NCBI RefSeq assembly: GCF_027622945.1 | Contig: NZ_JAPZVQ010000001.1 | Span: forward strand, 440,927-504,926 | Length of the DNA stretch: 64,000 bases | Source: Glycomyces lechevalierae | GTDB lineage: Bacteria; Actinomycetota; Actinomycetes; Mycobacteriales; Micromonosporaceae | Direction: 5' to 3' | Notes under the pieces: model-generated | Databases searched by the model: none | What the model saw: the letters and a program-made list of their open reading frames with translations, nothing else | Told to the model about the DNA's origin: nothing | Shown: positions 57,031-64,000 of the stretch, in pieces | Layout of the letters: each line of letters begins with the position of its first letter | Position numbering within the stretch: position 1 is the stretch's first letter | Translations under genes and position numbers: made by a program

Positions 57031-57738
57031 TCAGTGCGTGAAGGTCGCAGTCAGGACCGTGCCGTCAGGCGCGACGAGCTCGACCTCATGGAGGTCGTAG
57101 ATGTCCGCGTCGACGGTCGCGCCCGCGCCGCAGGAGGCGTCGGCGACCTCGCAGGTGGCGATGGCGTCGGTCCCTTCACCGGTCACCGCCACGACGTCCC
57201 AGGTGCCGTCCTCGGGGGCGCCGTCCAGGACGGCGAAGACCCACGACGGGTCGCCCTGGTAGGCGAAGACGTGCCCGACCTGGCCGCCCTCGGCGTCGAC
57301 CACGGGAGCGGCCGTGAAGTAGCGGCCGTCGGCGACCCCGAGGGTCTCGCGGTACGAGGCCGCGAGCTCGCGGTCGGGGGCGGTCGCCCACCAGACGCCA
57401 AGGGCCGCACCGGCGGCGATGAGCACGGCGGCGGTCGCGGCCGCGAGCGCCCGGTAGACCCGGCGGCGCTTCGGCCGGCGCGCGGGCGCGGGCTTCGCGG
57501 GCTCGAGGGCGGCGATGCGGTCGAGCACCGCGCTCTCGAACCCCGCGGCCGGCTGGCGCTCGGGCGCGATGAGCAGCACCTCGTCCGCGACCGCGGACAG
57601 CGACGCCAGCTCCTCGCGGCAGTCGGCGCACCCGCCCACCTGCCGCAGCACCCGGGCGCGGTCGGCGCCGCTGGCGGCACCGGTGGCGAACTCCGCCAGC
57701 GCGTCCGACAGCTCGTCGTGTGCGTCGTGCTCAGTCAC
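57031..57738 (-). CDS. RskA-like anti-sigma factor
   Basis: A 235-residue single-pass membrane protein. The cytoplasmic anti-sigma segment (about 1-85) has VGGCADCREELASL, the CxxC half of a zinc anti-sigma domain; the His normally four residues before the first Cys is Gln. A membrane helix (about 95-117) is followed by an extracellular RskA-type domain (about 120-235; GVADGRYFTAAPVVDAEGGQVGHVFAYQGDPSWVFAVLDG and VELVAPDGTVL). It should hold the adjacent sigma factor inactive until proteolysis. It overlaps the sigma gene by 8 nt. Confidence 0.88.
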   Translation of the reverse strand: MTEHDAHDELSDALAEFATGAASGADRARVLRQVGGCADCREELASLSAVADEVLLIAPERQPAAGFESAVLDRIAALEPAKPAPARRPKRRRVYRALAAATAAVLIAAGAALGVWWATAPDRELAASYRETLGVADGRYFTAAPVVDAEGGQVGHVFAYQGDPSWVFAVLDGAPEDGTWDVVAVTGEGTDAIATCEVADASCGAGATVDADIYDLHEVELVAPDGTVLTATFTH

Positions 57739-58315
57739 GGTTCACCTCCAGGAGTGCGCGCAGGCGCAGCAGGCCGGTGCGAACGCGGGTCTTGGCGGTC
57801 CCGAGCGGGATGCCCTCGCGTTCGGCGATCTCACGGGCCGTGAGACCGAAGTGCACGGAGAGGACGACGGCGACGGCCTGCTCGGCGGGCAGTTCCCGCA
57901 GGGCCTCGGTGATGCCGATGCTGTCGGGGACGCGGTCGCCGTCGTTGCTCGGGGCGATGAGCCACTGGGCCATCGCGATGGGGTCGGTGGCGAGGTCGCG
58001 GCGGACGCGGAGCACGTCGATCGCGACGTTCCGGGTGATCGTCAGCAGCCAGGTCGAGGCGGCCGCGCGGCGGGCGTCGAAACCGCCCGCGTGGCGCCAG
58101 ACGCGCACGAACGCCTCCTGGGCGACCTCCTCGGCCACGGCGCGCACCCCGACGATCGAGAGGGCGAGGCCGAACACGCGCGCCTGGTGGCGGCGCACGA
58201 AGGCGGCCATGGCGTCGGCGTCCCCTCCGGCCACACCGGCCAGCAGCGCCTCGTCGGACAGTTCCACACCGTATATACGACCACCGCGGGCGAGGGGATT
58301 GCGGAAAGTCCCCAT
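57731..58315 (-). CDS. sigK: ECF sigma factor, SigK-like
   Basis: About 194 residues. Sigma region 2 runs about 30-100 (FVRRHQARVFGLALSIVGVRAVAEEVAQEAFVRVWRHAGGFD, RRAAASTWLLTITRNVAIDVLR). Region 4 runs about 125-185 (ELPAEQAVAVVLSVHFGLTAREIAEREGIPLGTAKTRVRTGLLRLRALL). Pairing with an RskA-like anti-sigma fits the SigK group. The start is uncertain: ATG 58315 has a weak site and overlaps the putative divergent promoter; GTG 58267 is an alternative. The divergent lipoprotein/cytochrome b operon carries a SigK-like promoter and is its probable target. Confidence 0.85.
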   Translation of the reverse strand: MGTFRNPLARGGRIYGVELSDEALLAGVAGGDADAMAAFVRRHQARVFGLALSIVGVRAVAEEVAQEAFVRVWRHAGGFDARRAAASTWLLTITRNVAIDVLRVRRDLATDPIAMAQWLIAPSNDGDRVPDSIGITEALRELPAEQAVAVVLSVHFGLTAREIAEREGIPLGTAKTRVRTGLLRLRALLEVNRD

Positions 58316-58339
58316 CCTTTCGGCGCGGCGGCCCGTATT
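58312..58339 (+). promoter_or_regulatory. SigK-like promoter of lipoprotein/cytochrome operon
   Basis: CCATCC (58312-58317) and CGTATT (58334-58339), 16 nt apart, resemble the CCATCC/CCGAAT-type promoter described for mycobacterial SigK. It reads toward the lipoprotein gene and sits beside the SigK-like sigma gene. Confidence 0.45.
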
Positions 58340-58373
58340 ACCTCTGCACCACGCATGGGAGGGAGTCGGGATC

Positions 58374-58853
58374 ATGTTGAAGAGGCTGATGTCGAAGGGA
58401 CTGATGGTGCCGTTCGCGTTGGGCGCGCTGTTCCTTGCCGCCTGCGGCGGGGGCGGGTACGGCGACGGGGGCGGTTCAGGCGGCGGTTCGGGAGACGGAC
58501 CGACCGTGACGATCGAGACGCCGTCCGACGGCGACACGCTCGACACGCCGTTCAAGGTCGTCGTCGATTCGAGCGAGGACCTGGGGCCCACCGATTCGGG
58601 GAACGACCACGTGCACCTGTACTTCGACGACAACGACAGCGCGTACGCGGTGATCGATTCAGGGAACGGCGAGGCCTTCGAGGTCGCCGCCGATTCGCCC
58701 GCGCTCGACGGGATCGACCCCGGCGAGCACACACTGCACGTCTCGCTGCGCAACGCCGACCACTCTGCGGCCGGAGCTGAAGACGAGGTCACCGTGACCA
58801 TCGGCGACGGCTCGGGCGGCGGCTCCGACAACGGCGGCGGCGGTGGCTACTGA
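58374..58853 (+). CDS. exported Gly-rich lipoprotein
   Basis: A 159-residue lipoprotein: signal peptide to the lipobox LAAC (Cys near residue 23), a Gly/Ser/Asp linker, and a small Ig-like/DUF4399-like domain (VTIETPSDGDTLDTPFKVVVDSS, NDHVHLYFDD, IDPGEHTLHVSLRNADHSA). A Gly-rich tail follows. The domain type is often found on exported proteins that may bind metal or heme partners. GGGAGGG precedes the ATG. It overlaps the cytochrome b gene by 11 nt and is preceded by a SigK-like promoter, suggesting an envelope redox-stress role. Function unknown. Confidence 0.75.
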   Translation: MLKRLMSKGLMVPFALGALFLAACGGGGYGDGGGSGGGSGDGPTVTIETPSDGDTLDTPFKVVVDSSEDLGPTDSGNDHVHLYFDDNDSAYAVIDSGNGEAFEVAADSPALDGIDPGEHTLHVSLRNADHSAAGAEDEVTVTIGDGSGGGSDNGGGGGY

Positions 58854-59481
58854 GCGGGTCCGGCGCCACAGCGCCCGGGCCCGGTGGCTCCACGCGGGCG
58901 TCTACGCGACGACGCTGGTGCTGCTCGCGACCGGGTGGTGGCTGACGCTGGGCCAGGAGGGCCGGCCGAGCCCGCTGTCCGCGGCGACCGGCTGGTCCGA
59001 CGCCGAGATCCACACGGCCGCGGGCTGGGCGCTCGCGGCCGTCGCGGTCGTCGGCGCGGTGATCGGCAGGCACGGCCTGGGGGCCCTGGTGGCGGATTCG
59101 CTGCGGTTCGCGAAGAGCGACGCGGCGTGGTTCCGGCGCTGGCCCGCGGCGGTGTTCACTGGCCGGTTCGCGCATCACGAGGGGCGGTACGACCCGGGGC
59201 AGCGGATCGCGAACCTCGCGATCCTGGTGCTGCTGGCGCTGCTGATCGCGAGCGGGGTCGGGCTGGCGGTCGTCTCGGGCGGGCCGGTGTTCGTCTGGTG
59301 CGTCATGATCCACCGCTGGTCGACGTACTTGATCACCCCGCTCCTGTTGGGCCACATCGTGATCGCCTCCGGAGTGCTGCCCGGGTACCGGGGCGTGTGG
59401 CGGTCGATGCACCTGGGCGGGCGGCTGAAGCGGTCGGACGCCGAACGGGTGTGGCCGGGCTGGACGCGCCGGTCCCGGTGA
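58843..59481 (+). CDS. cytochrome b/b6-type membrane protein
   Basis: A 212-residue four-helix membrane protein of the di-heme cytochrome b561/formate dehydrogenase gamma type. The His ligands are at expected places: RWLHAGVY in helix 1, EIHTAAGWALA in helix 2, and MIHRWSTYLITPLLLGHIVIASG in helices 3-4. A conserved VFTGRFAHHEGRYDPGQRIANLA stretch lies in the cytoplasmic loop. It would pass electrons across the membrane to a soluble oxidoreductase that is not in the window. The GTG start overlaps the lipoprotein gene, so the two are coupled. Probable SigK-like regulon member. Confidence 0.85.
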   Translation: MATERVRRHSARARWLHAGVYATTLVLLATGWWLTLGQEGRPSPLSAATGWSDAEIHTAAGWALAAVAVVGAVIGRHGLGALVADSLRFAKSDAAWFRRWPAAVFTGRFAHHEGRYDPGQRIANLAILVLLALLIASGVGLAVVSGGPVFVWCVMIHRWSTYLITPLLLGHIVIASGVLPGYRGVWRSMHLGGRLKRSDAERVWPGWTRRSR

Positions 59482-59485
59482 GTCC

Positions 59486-59506
59486 GGGGGCCTGTGGGCC
59501 CCCTTT
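59486..59506 (+). terminator. hairpin terminator with short T-run
   Basis: GGGGGCC (59486-59492) pairs with GGCCCCC (59497-59503), followed by TTT, 4 nt after the cytochrome gene. Confidence 0.65.
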
Positions 59507-59521
59507 CGGCGTGCCTCGGGC

Positions 59522-60235
59522 TCATGTTTCCCGGGGAGCGTCTTGGGCCCCGCCTGATCCGGTGATGCGGCGCCAGTGTTCGGCGGCGTCGGCCATGTCG
59601 CGGCGAAGGTAGGCGAAGAAGCGGCTGGAGTCGCGCAGGCGGGCCCCGGCGGGGGTGTCGTCGCCGAGGAGGTCGGCGCCCTGGCGGGTGAGGTCGGCCC
59701 AGGCGTCCATGCCCGCGATGCTGGCCCGCCAAGCGTGGTAGAACGCCTGGTCGTCGAGGCGGTAGCGGAGGCGGCGGCCTTCGGTCTCGCGCCAGAGGAA
59801 GCCCCGGTCAGCGAGCCACGCGGCGGCCTTGGAGACCGAGGCGGGGCTGACGTGGAGGGCGGCGACGAGGTCGGTCGGGGTGAGGCTGCCGGCCGCGCTC
59901 GTGTAGAGGCAGGTGAGGACGCGGGCGGGCATGGCGGGGACGCCGGTGGCGATCATCGTCCGCGTGAAGCGCTCCTCGAACTCGTGGAGCTCGGGCAGGT
60001 CGTCGGCCGGGGTCTCGGGCCGGGGCGGCGCAGGGCGGCGGCGTGAGCGCCACTGGGCGGCCTGCTGGGCGAGGTTGGCGCGGTAGCGGCGGTCGCCGCC
60101 GTTGCGGGCGACCTCGCGGCTGACGGTGGACGCGGGGCGGCCGAGGCGGCGGGCGATCTCGGCGTGGCCGAGACCCTGGGCCAGGCCCGCGGCGATGCGC
60201 CCGCGTTCCTCGTAGGTGAGCCGGCCTCCCGGCAT
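59522..60235 (-). CDS. two-part HTH regulator (IS30-type HTH plus GbsR/MarR-like domain)
   Basis: A 237-residue regulator. Residues about 1-48 (RLTYEERGRIAAGLAQGLGHAEIARRLGRPASTVSREVARNGG) form an HTH_38-type helix-turn-helix like that of IS30 transposases, without any transposase core. Residues about 80-200 form a MarR/GbsR-like winged helix (SLTPTDLVAALHVSPASVSKAAAWLADRGFLWRETEGRRLRYRLDD). Such fusions occur as single-gene regulators in actinomycetes. GGAGG precedes the ATG. It is divergent from the P450 operon, and an imperfect repeat (60263-60292) lies between. Likely local regulator of the P450/SDR pair. Confidence 0.8.
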   Translation of the reverse strand: MPGGRLTYEERGRIAAGLAQGLGHAEIARRLGRPASTVSREVARNGGDRRYRANLAQQAAQWRSRRRPAPPRPETPADDLPELHEFEERFTRTMIATGVPAMPARVLTCLYTSAAGSLTPTDLVAALHVSPASVSKAAAWLADRGFLWRETEGRRLRYRLDDQAFYHAWRASIAGMDAWADLTRQGADLLGDDTPAGARLRDSSRFFAYLRRDMADAAEHWRRITGSGGAQDAPRET

Positions 60236-60262
60236 GGCGCCTCCCTGTGCGTTCAGCTGCAA

Positions 60263-60292
60263 GGTCATTGCAAAGATTCGAGGCCTCTGACC
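60263..60292. promoter_or_regulatory. imperfect inverted repeat between regulator and P450
   Basis: TGCAAGGTCA ... TGACCTGCA, with GGTCA at 60263-60267 and TGACC at 60288-60292, plus further TGCAA copies nearby. It is a candidate operator for the divergent HTH regulator. Confidence 0.4.
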
Positions 60293-60382
60293 TGCAATCG
60301 CGGCGTTCTCGTGTTGCTTCGGTTCGAAACTCGAACTTAGCATTCCGCTCATCGACACCTGAACCACTGCAAGGAGACCGAC

Positions 60383-61561
60383 ATGCATCCGACGATGCCG
60401 ACGGAGCGTCCGGCCGGCCGACCGTTCGATCCGCCCGAGGGCCTCGCGGCGCTCCGCGAGGAGCGGCCGCTGAGCCGCATGACCTACCCGGACGGGCACG
60501 AGGGGTGGCTCGCGACCGGCCACGCGACCGTGCGGGCCGTCCTGGGCGACGCCCGGTTCAGCGCCCGGACCGAGTTGCAGCACATGCCGATCCCGGGCGG
60601 GACCCTCGGCCGCGCGCCCGAGCCGGGCATGTTCATCGCGATGGACGCGCCCGAGCACGGCCGGTACCGGCGGCTGCTCACCGGTCAGTTCACGGTGCGG
60701 CGGATGCGGCTGCTGGCCGAGCGGGTCCGCGAGATCACCGACGAGCACCTCGACGCGATGGAGCGCGACGGCGGCCCGGTCGACCTGGTGGCGGCGTTCG
60801 CCGCGCCGCTCCCGGCGCAGATGATCTGCGAACTGCTCGGCATCCCGTACGAGGCGCGGGCGCGTTTCCAGGAGCAGGCGCTCTCGATGTCGCGGCTCGA
60901 CGCCACGCCCGAAGAGCTGGGCGCGGCGTTCGCGGCGATCCTCGGCTACCTCGCGGAACTGGTGGCGGCCAAGCGGTCCGCGCCCACCGACGACCTCCTC
61001 AGCGACCTGGTCTCGAGCGACCTCACCGACGAGGAACTGGTCAACATCGCGTTCCTGCTGCTCGCCGCCGGGCTCGACACGACCTCGAACATGCTGGCCA
61101 CCGGCGTGTACGCGCTGCTGAGCCACCCCGCGCAGCTCGCGGCCCTCCGCGCGGACCCGGGGCTGGCCGAGCGTGCTGTCGAAGAGCTGTTCAGGTATCT
61201 GAGCGTGGTGCCGTTCCTGGTGCGCACCGCCTTGGAGGACGCCGAGATCGAAGGCGAGACGGTCAGGGCCGGGGAGACCGTCACGCTCTCCCTGCCCGCC
61301 GCCAACCACGATCCGATGAAGTTCGCCGACCCCGACGTGCTCGACCTCCTGCGCCCCGCGACAGGGCACATGGGACTCGGCCACGGCATCCACCAGTGCC
61401 TCGGCCAGCAGCTCGCGCGCGTCGAACTGCAGGTCGCGATTCCCGCGCTGTTCGAGCGGTTCCCCGGACTGCGGCTCGCCGCCGCGCCGGAGGACATCGC
61501 GATGCGCACGGACATGGTCGTCTACGGCGTGCACGCACTGCCCGTCGCCTGGAAGGAGTGA
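60383..61561 (+). CDS. cytochrome P450
   Basis: A 392-residue soluble bacterial P450. It shows the substrate-region helix C HGRYRRLLTGQFT, the I-helix oxygen-activation motif LLAAGLDTTSN, the ExxR motif EELFRY, and the heme-binding loop MGLGHGIHQCLGQQLAR with ligand Cys at residue 339. The first residue of that loop is Met-Gly-Leu in place of the usual Phe-Gly. It would hydroxylate or cross-link a small molecule, in this setting perhaps a type III polyketide product. AGGAG precedes the ATG. The SDR gene follows after 5 nt. Confidence 0.9.
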   Translation: MHPTMPTERPAGRPFDPPEGLAALREERPLSRMTYPDGHEGWLATGHATVRAVLGDARFSARTELQHMPIPGGTLGRAPEPGMFIAMDAPEHGRYRRLLTGQFTVRRMRLLAERVREITDEHLDAMERDGGPVDLVAAFAAPLPAQMICELLGIPYEARARFQEQALSMSRLDATPEELGAAFAAILGYLAELVAAKRSAPTDDLLSDLVSSDLTDEELVNIAFLLLAAGLDTTSNMLATGVYALLSHPAQLAALRADPGLAERAVEELFRYLSVVPFLVRTALEDAEIEGETVRAGETVTLSLPAANHDPMKFADPDVLDLLRPATGHMGLGHGIHQCLGQQLARVELQVAIPALFERFPGLRLAAAPEDIAMRTDMVVYGVHALPVAWKE

Positions 61562-61566
61562 GCGAT

Positions 61567-62379
61567 ATGGACGCGAAGGTCTGCCTCGTCACGGGCGCCT
61601 CGACCGGCATCGGCCACGCCGTCGCCCTCGACCTGCTGCGCGCCGGGCACGTCGTCTACGGCGCCGCGCGGCGCGTGCACAAGATGGGCGGCCTCGTCGC
61701 CGCCGGCGGGCACGCGCTCGCGATGGACGCCCGGGACGGCGACCGGCTCGACCGCGCCGTCGCCACCGTCGTCGAAGAGCAGGGGCGCATCGACGTGCTG
61801 GTCAACAACGCGGGCACGGTGATCCACGGCTCGGTCGAGGAGGTGCCGCTGACCGAGGCCCGCGACCTGTTCGAGGTGAACGTGATCGCCCCGGCCCGGC
61901 TCGTGCAGCTCGTCCTGCCGCACATGAGAAAGCAGGGCGGGGGCACGATCGTGAACGTCTCCTCGGTCGGCGGCGTGATCGCCCTGCCGCTCGGCGCCTG
62001 GTACTACGCGTCCAAGCACGCCCTGGAGGCGTTCTCGGACACGCTGCGCATGGAGGTCGACCAGTTCGGGATCGACGTGGTCGTGGTCCAGCCCGGCATC
62101 ATCGAGACCGGGTTCGAGGACCAGACGGCCGCGCAGCTCCGCGAGTACTCCGGCGACGGCCCCTACCGGGCGATGGCCGAAGGCATGGCGCGCAAGGCGG
62201 AAGAGGGCCTCACGGACGGCTCCGACCCGGCTGTGGTCGCCGCGGTCGTGCGCGAGGCGATCGAGGCCGAGCTGCCGCGCACCCGCTACGCGGTCGGGCA
62301 CCTCGCGGACAAGCTCCTGGAGCTGCGCCGCGAACTGCCCGACCGGGAATGGGACGCCCTCGCGACCCGCACCGCGTTA
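61567..62379 (+). CDS. SDR family oxidoreductase, expected stop codon missing
   Basis: About 270 residues of classical SDR: TGASTGIGHAVA cofactor loop (9-20), NNAGTVIHG, NVSSVGGV catalytic Ser and YYASKHALEAF (YxxxK). It is closest in style to retinol-dehydrogenase-like oxidoreductases, with VVVVQPGIIETGFED. GGAGTGAGCGAT precedes the ATG, coupling it to the P450. The protein-like part ends at about RTALL, exactly where the convergent PKS gene's stop lies. The frame nevertheless stays open to 63525, antisense to the PKS. Either other frame would stop within about 25 nt, so an indel is likely. The end given is approximate. Confidence 0.7.
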
Positions 62380-63411
62380 CTCGAGGAGGGCCCCGTAGAG
62401 GGTGAGGCCCGGCCCGAAGGCGAGCGCCACGACCGGTCCGGGCGGCGGCCCGGCCGCCAGGATCTCCTGCAGGACGAGGAGGACCGTGGCCGACGAGCAG
62501 TTGCCGTGCTCGGCGAGGACCTTGCGGGAGGTCGCGAGCGCGGACGGGTCGAGGCCGAGGCCGTCCTCGATGGCGTCGAGGATGCGCGGGCCGCCCGGGT
62601 GGACGGCCCAGGCCGCGACGTCCTGCACGTCGTGGCCGTGGCGGCCGAGGAGGTCCTTGACGAGCGGGCCGACGTGTTCGGCGAGCGAGTCCGGGACCTC
62701 CGGCGAGAGCCCCATGCGGAAGCCGAGATCGGTGACGTCCCAGGTCATCTGGTGGCGGCGGGCGGTGTCGGTGCGGGCGTCCACGTCGATGACGCGCAGG
62801 CCCGCGGCGGTCTCCGGGCGCAGGACGACCGCGGCGGCGGCGTCCGCGAAGAGCGCGTGGGAGACCATCTGCTCGGGGTCGATCGTGGCGGGCTGCAGGT
62901 GCAGCGACGTGAGTTCGAGGCAGAGCAGGGCGGCCGGGCGGTCGTGGGCGGCCACGTAGTCGGCGACCGTGGCGAGGGCCGGGAGCGCCGCGTGGCAGCC
63001 GGTGTGTCCGATGAGGAGCCTGCGGGTGTCCGCGGGCAGCGGGAGCATCCGCGCGATCTCGATGTCGAGGCCGGGCGTGCGGTAGCCGGTGCAGGTGGCG
63101 ACGGCGAGCAGGCCGATCTCGTCGGGGTCGGTGCCGGCGTCTTCGAGCGCGTTCCGGACGGCTTCGAGGCCGAGCGGCGGCGCGATCTCGCTGTAGCGGC
63201 GCATGCGTTCGGCGGTGGACCAGTCGGCGACGGCCTTGAACTCGGCCGGGTCCGTGGCGGAGTGGCGGCGGCGCACGTCGGAGCCGGTGAAGATGCGCTG
63301 GGCGACGCGGCTGCGGGAGAAGTGCCAGCGGAACACGTCCTCCCAGAGCCGGTCCTGCTCGTAGGCGGGCGGGAGGGCGGCGCCGATGCCGGCGAGGCGG
63401 GCGGTCACCAT
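62377..63411 (-). CDS. type III polyketide synthase
   Basis: A 344-residue chalcone-synthase-fold enzyme. The catalytic triad is complete and correctly spaced: C139 in IGHTGCHAALP, H271 in AVHPGGPRIL, and N304 in EHGNCSSAT. Other markers are GLAVATCTGYRTPGLD-like sequence and FGPGLTLYGALL at the C-terminus. It would condense acyl-CoA starters with malonyl-CoA to pyrones, resorcinols or similar aromatics. The ATG overlaps the stop of the acyl-CoA dehydrogenase gene (ATGGTGA), so both are co-translated. It converges on the SDR gene. Confidence 0.92.
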   Translation of the reverse strand: MVTARLAGIGAALPPAYEQDRLWEDVFRWHFSRSRVAQRIFTGSDVRRRHSATDPAEFKAVADWSTAERMRRYSEIAPPLGLEAVRNALEDAGTDPDEIGLLAVATCTGYRTPGLDIEIARMLPLPADTRRLLIGHTGCHAALPALATVADYVAAHDRPAALLCLELTSLHLQPATIDPEQMVSHALFADAAAAVVLRPETAAGLRVIDVDARTDTARRHQMTWDVTDLGFRMGLSPEVPDSLAEHVGPLVKDLLGRHGHDVQDVAAWAVHPGGPRILDAIEDGLGLDPSALATSRKVLAEHGNCSSATVLLVLQEILAAGPPPGPVVALAFGPGLTLYGALLE

Positions 63412-63935
63412 CGCGGTACCTCCGCGTCGTGGTCGGGGTCCTCGCCGAGGGCGGCGACGCCGAGCCAGTCGGCGCACACGTCCGAGGTGGCCGGTTGCAG
63501 TGCGCCGCAGCGGGCGTCGCGGTAGAGGCGTTCGAGGGGGTGGCCGCGGCGGGACGCGGAGGCCCCGGCGGCTTCGAGCATTGAGGCGGCGACCTGGGCG
63601 GCGGTGTCGCCGGCGGTGAGCTTGGCGCGCCAGACCCACCGGTTGGTCTCGGGGTCGCCGGGGGCGCGGTCGATGCGCGCGGCGGTCTCGGCGACGACGA
63701 GTTCGGCGGCGGCCACGGCGTTGTCGGCGCGGCCGAGGCGGGCGCGGGCGGCGGGGAGGCGGCCGAGGCCGCGCTTGCGAAGGTGCTCGGCGGCGGCGTC
63801 GACGGCGGCGCGGGCGACCCCGGCGTAGACGGCGGAGTAGGAGGCGACGAGCCACTGCGGCATGGCTTCGGCGATCATGAGCGTGAGGCCTTCGACGCCG
63901 CCGAGGAGGGCGTCGGGGTGCGCGGCGGCGGCGGC
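63405..63935 (-). CDS. acyl-CoA dehydrogenase family protein, 5' truncated
   Basis: The C-terminal part (about 175 residues) of an acyl-CoA dehydrogenase-like flavoprotein. GGVEGLTLMIAEAMPQWLVASYSAVYAGVARAAVDAAAEHLRKRG matches the start of the C-terminal helical domain, with RDARCGALQPATSDVCADWLG near the end. The frame continues upstream without a start until it meets the terminal G-run at about 63936, so the N-terminus is missing. It is co-translated with the type III PKS and may dehydrogenate its starter or product; that role is inferred. Confidence 0.75.
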   Translation of the reverse strand, partial: AAAAAHPDALLGGVEGLTLMIAEAMPQWLVASYSAVYAGVARAAVDAAAEHLRKRGLGRLPAARARLGRADNAVAAAELVVAETAARIDRAPGDPETNRWVWRAKLTAGDTAAQVAASMLEAAGASASRRGHPLERLYRDARCGALQPATSDVCADWLGVAALGEDPDHDAEVPRW

Positions 63936-64000
63936 GGGGGGGGGGTGGGGGGGGGGGGGGGGGCGGCCGGGGGGGGGCGCGGGGGGGGCGGGGGGGGGGG
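63936..64000. other. terminal G-run, probable sequencing/assembly artefact
   Basis: The last 65 nt are almost entirely G with a few C and one T, cutting off the acyl-CoA dehydrogenase gene. Same character as the runs at 12168 and 19491. Confidence 0.75.

Noticed and set aside
59522..60200. IS30-type helix-turn-helix suggesting a transposase
   Set aside because: Only the HTH is present; there is no DDE integrase core, and the rest is a MarR/GbsR-like winged helix. No inverted repeats or target duplication were seen.

Overview
The window is GC-rich throughout, with many GTG/TTG starts, dense short operons and mycothiol-type/DinB, DUF397, SARP and SigK/RskA-like families. It reads as a chromosomal segment of a soil or plant-associated actinomycete (Actinomycetota). 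A genus in the Glycomyces/Micromonospora/Streptomyces neighbourhood is possible, but I cannot fix it. No rRNA, tRNA, CRISPR array, insertion sequence or phage module was seen. Three runs of near-pure G/C (12168-12330, 19491-19556, 63936-64000) look like assembly artefacts, so adjacency across them is not reliable.

Layout. 1-4.3 kb: an NTF2-like protein, a LysR regulator with its own operator, and a three-gene operon (membrane protein, NAD(P)-binding epimerase-like protein, FAD/NAD oxidoreductase). 4.5-6.5 kb and 17.2-19.2 kb: two paralogous secreted proteins that resemble large actinobacterial subtilases with the protease domain missing. 6.6-8.6 kb: two unknown small genes opposite an XRE regulator/DUF397 pair. 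8.7-11.9 kb: GNAT, an MFS exporter with a possible leader-peptide attenuator, and a very histidine-rich CDF metal transporter. 12.3-16.3 kb: divergent GH5 cellulases with CBM2 modules and a near-perfect CebR/CelR-type box between them. 19.6-25.1 kb: two alpha/beta hydrolases, a SARP regulator, and an ArsR-SRPBCC-DinB operon with paired operators.

25-41 kb is a plant-polysaccharide region. It holds a GH36 alpha-galactosidase with a LacI regulator, ribokinase, MerR/MFS pair, secreted metalloprotease, GH26 mannanase, VOC protein, ROK regulator divergent from a GH13 alpha-glucosidase, FMN lactate dehydrogenase and a lectin-tagged PL1 pectate lyase. 41-48 kb is mixed: SDR, PAS-PP2C phosphatase, NmrA-DUF2867 protein, a small kinase, HIT, DinB/pentapeptide and HAD proteins.

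48-57 kb is sugar-acid catabolism. A mannonate dehydratase sits divergent from a LacI regulator. A LysR regulator sits divergent from kdgD-gudD-tctC-tctB-tctA, which together would import an aldarate and convert it to 2-ketoglutarate semialdehyde. 57-59.5 kb: an RskA-like anti-sigma and SigK-like ECF sigma pair divergent from a lipoprotein/cytochrome b operon, with a SigK-like promoter between. 59.5-64 kb: a small type III polyketide locus (HTH regulator, P450, SDR, type III PKS, truncated acyl-CoA dehydrogenase).

The common theme is degradation of cellulose, mannan, pectin and galactosides, use of the resulting sugars and sugar acids, and many locally encoded regulators whose palindromic operators can be read beside them. 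Several convergent genes lack the expected stop codon and read into their neighbour. Together with the G-runs this suggests some indel errors in a draft assembly.
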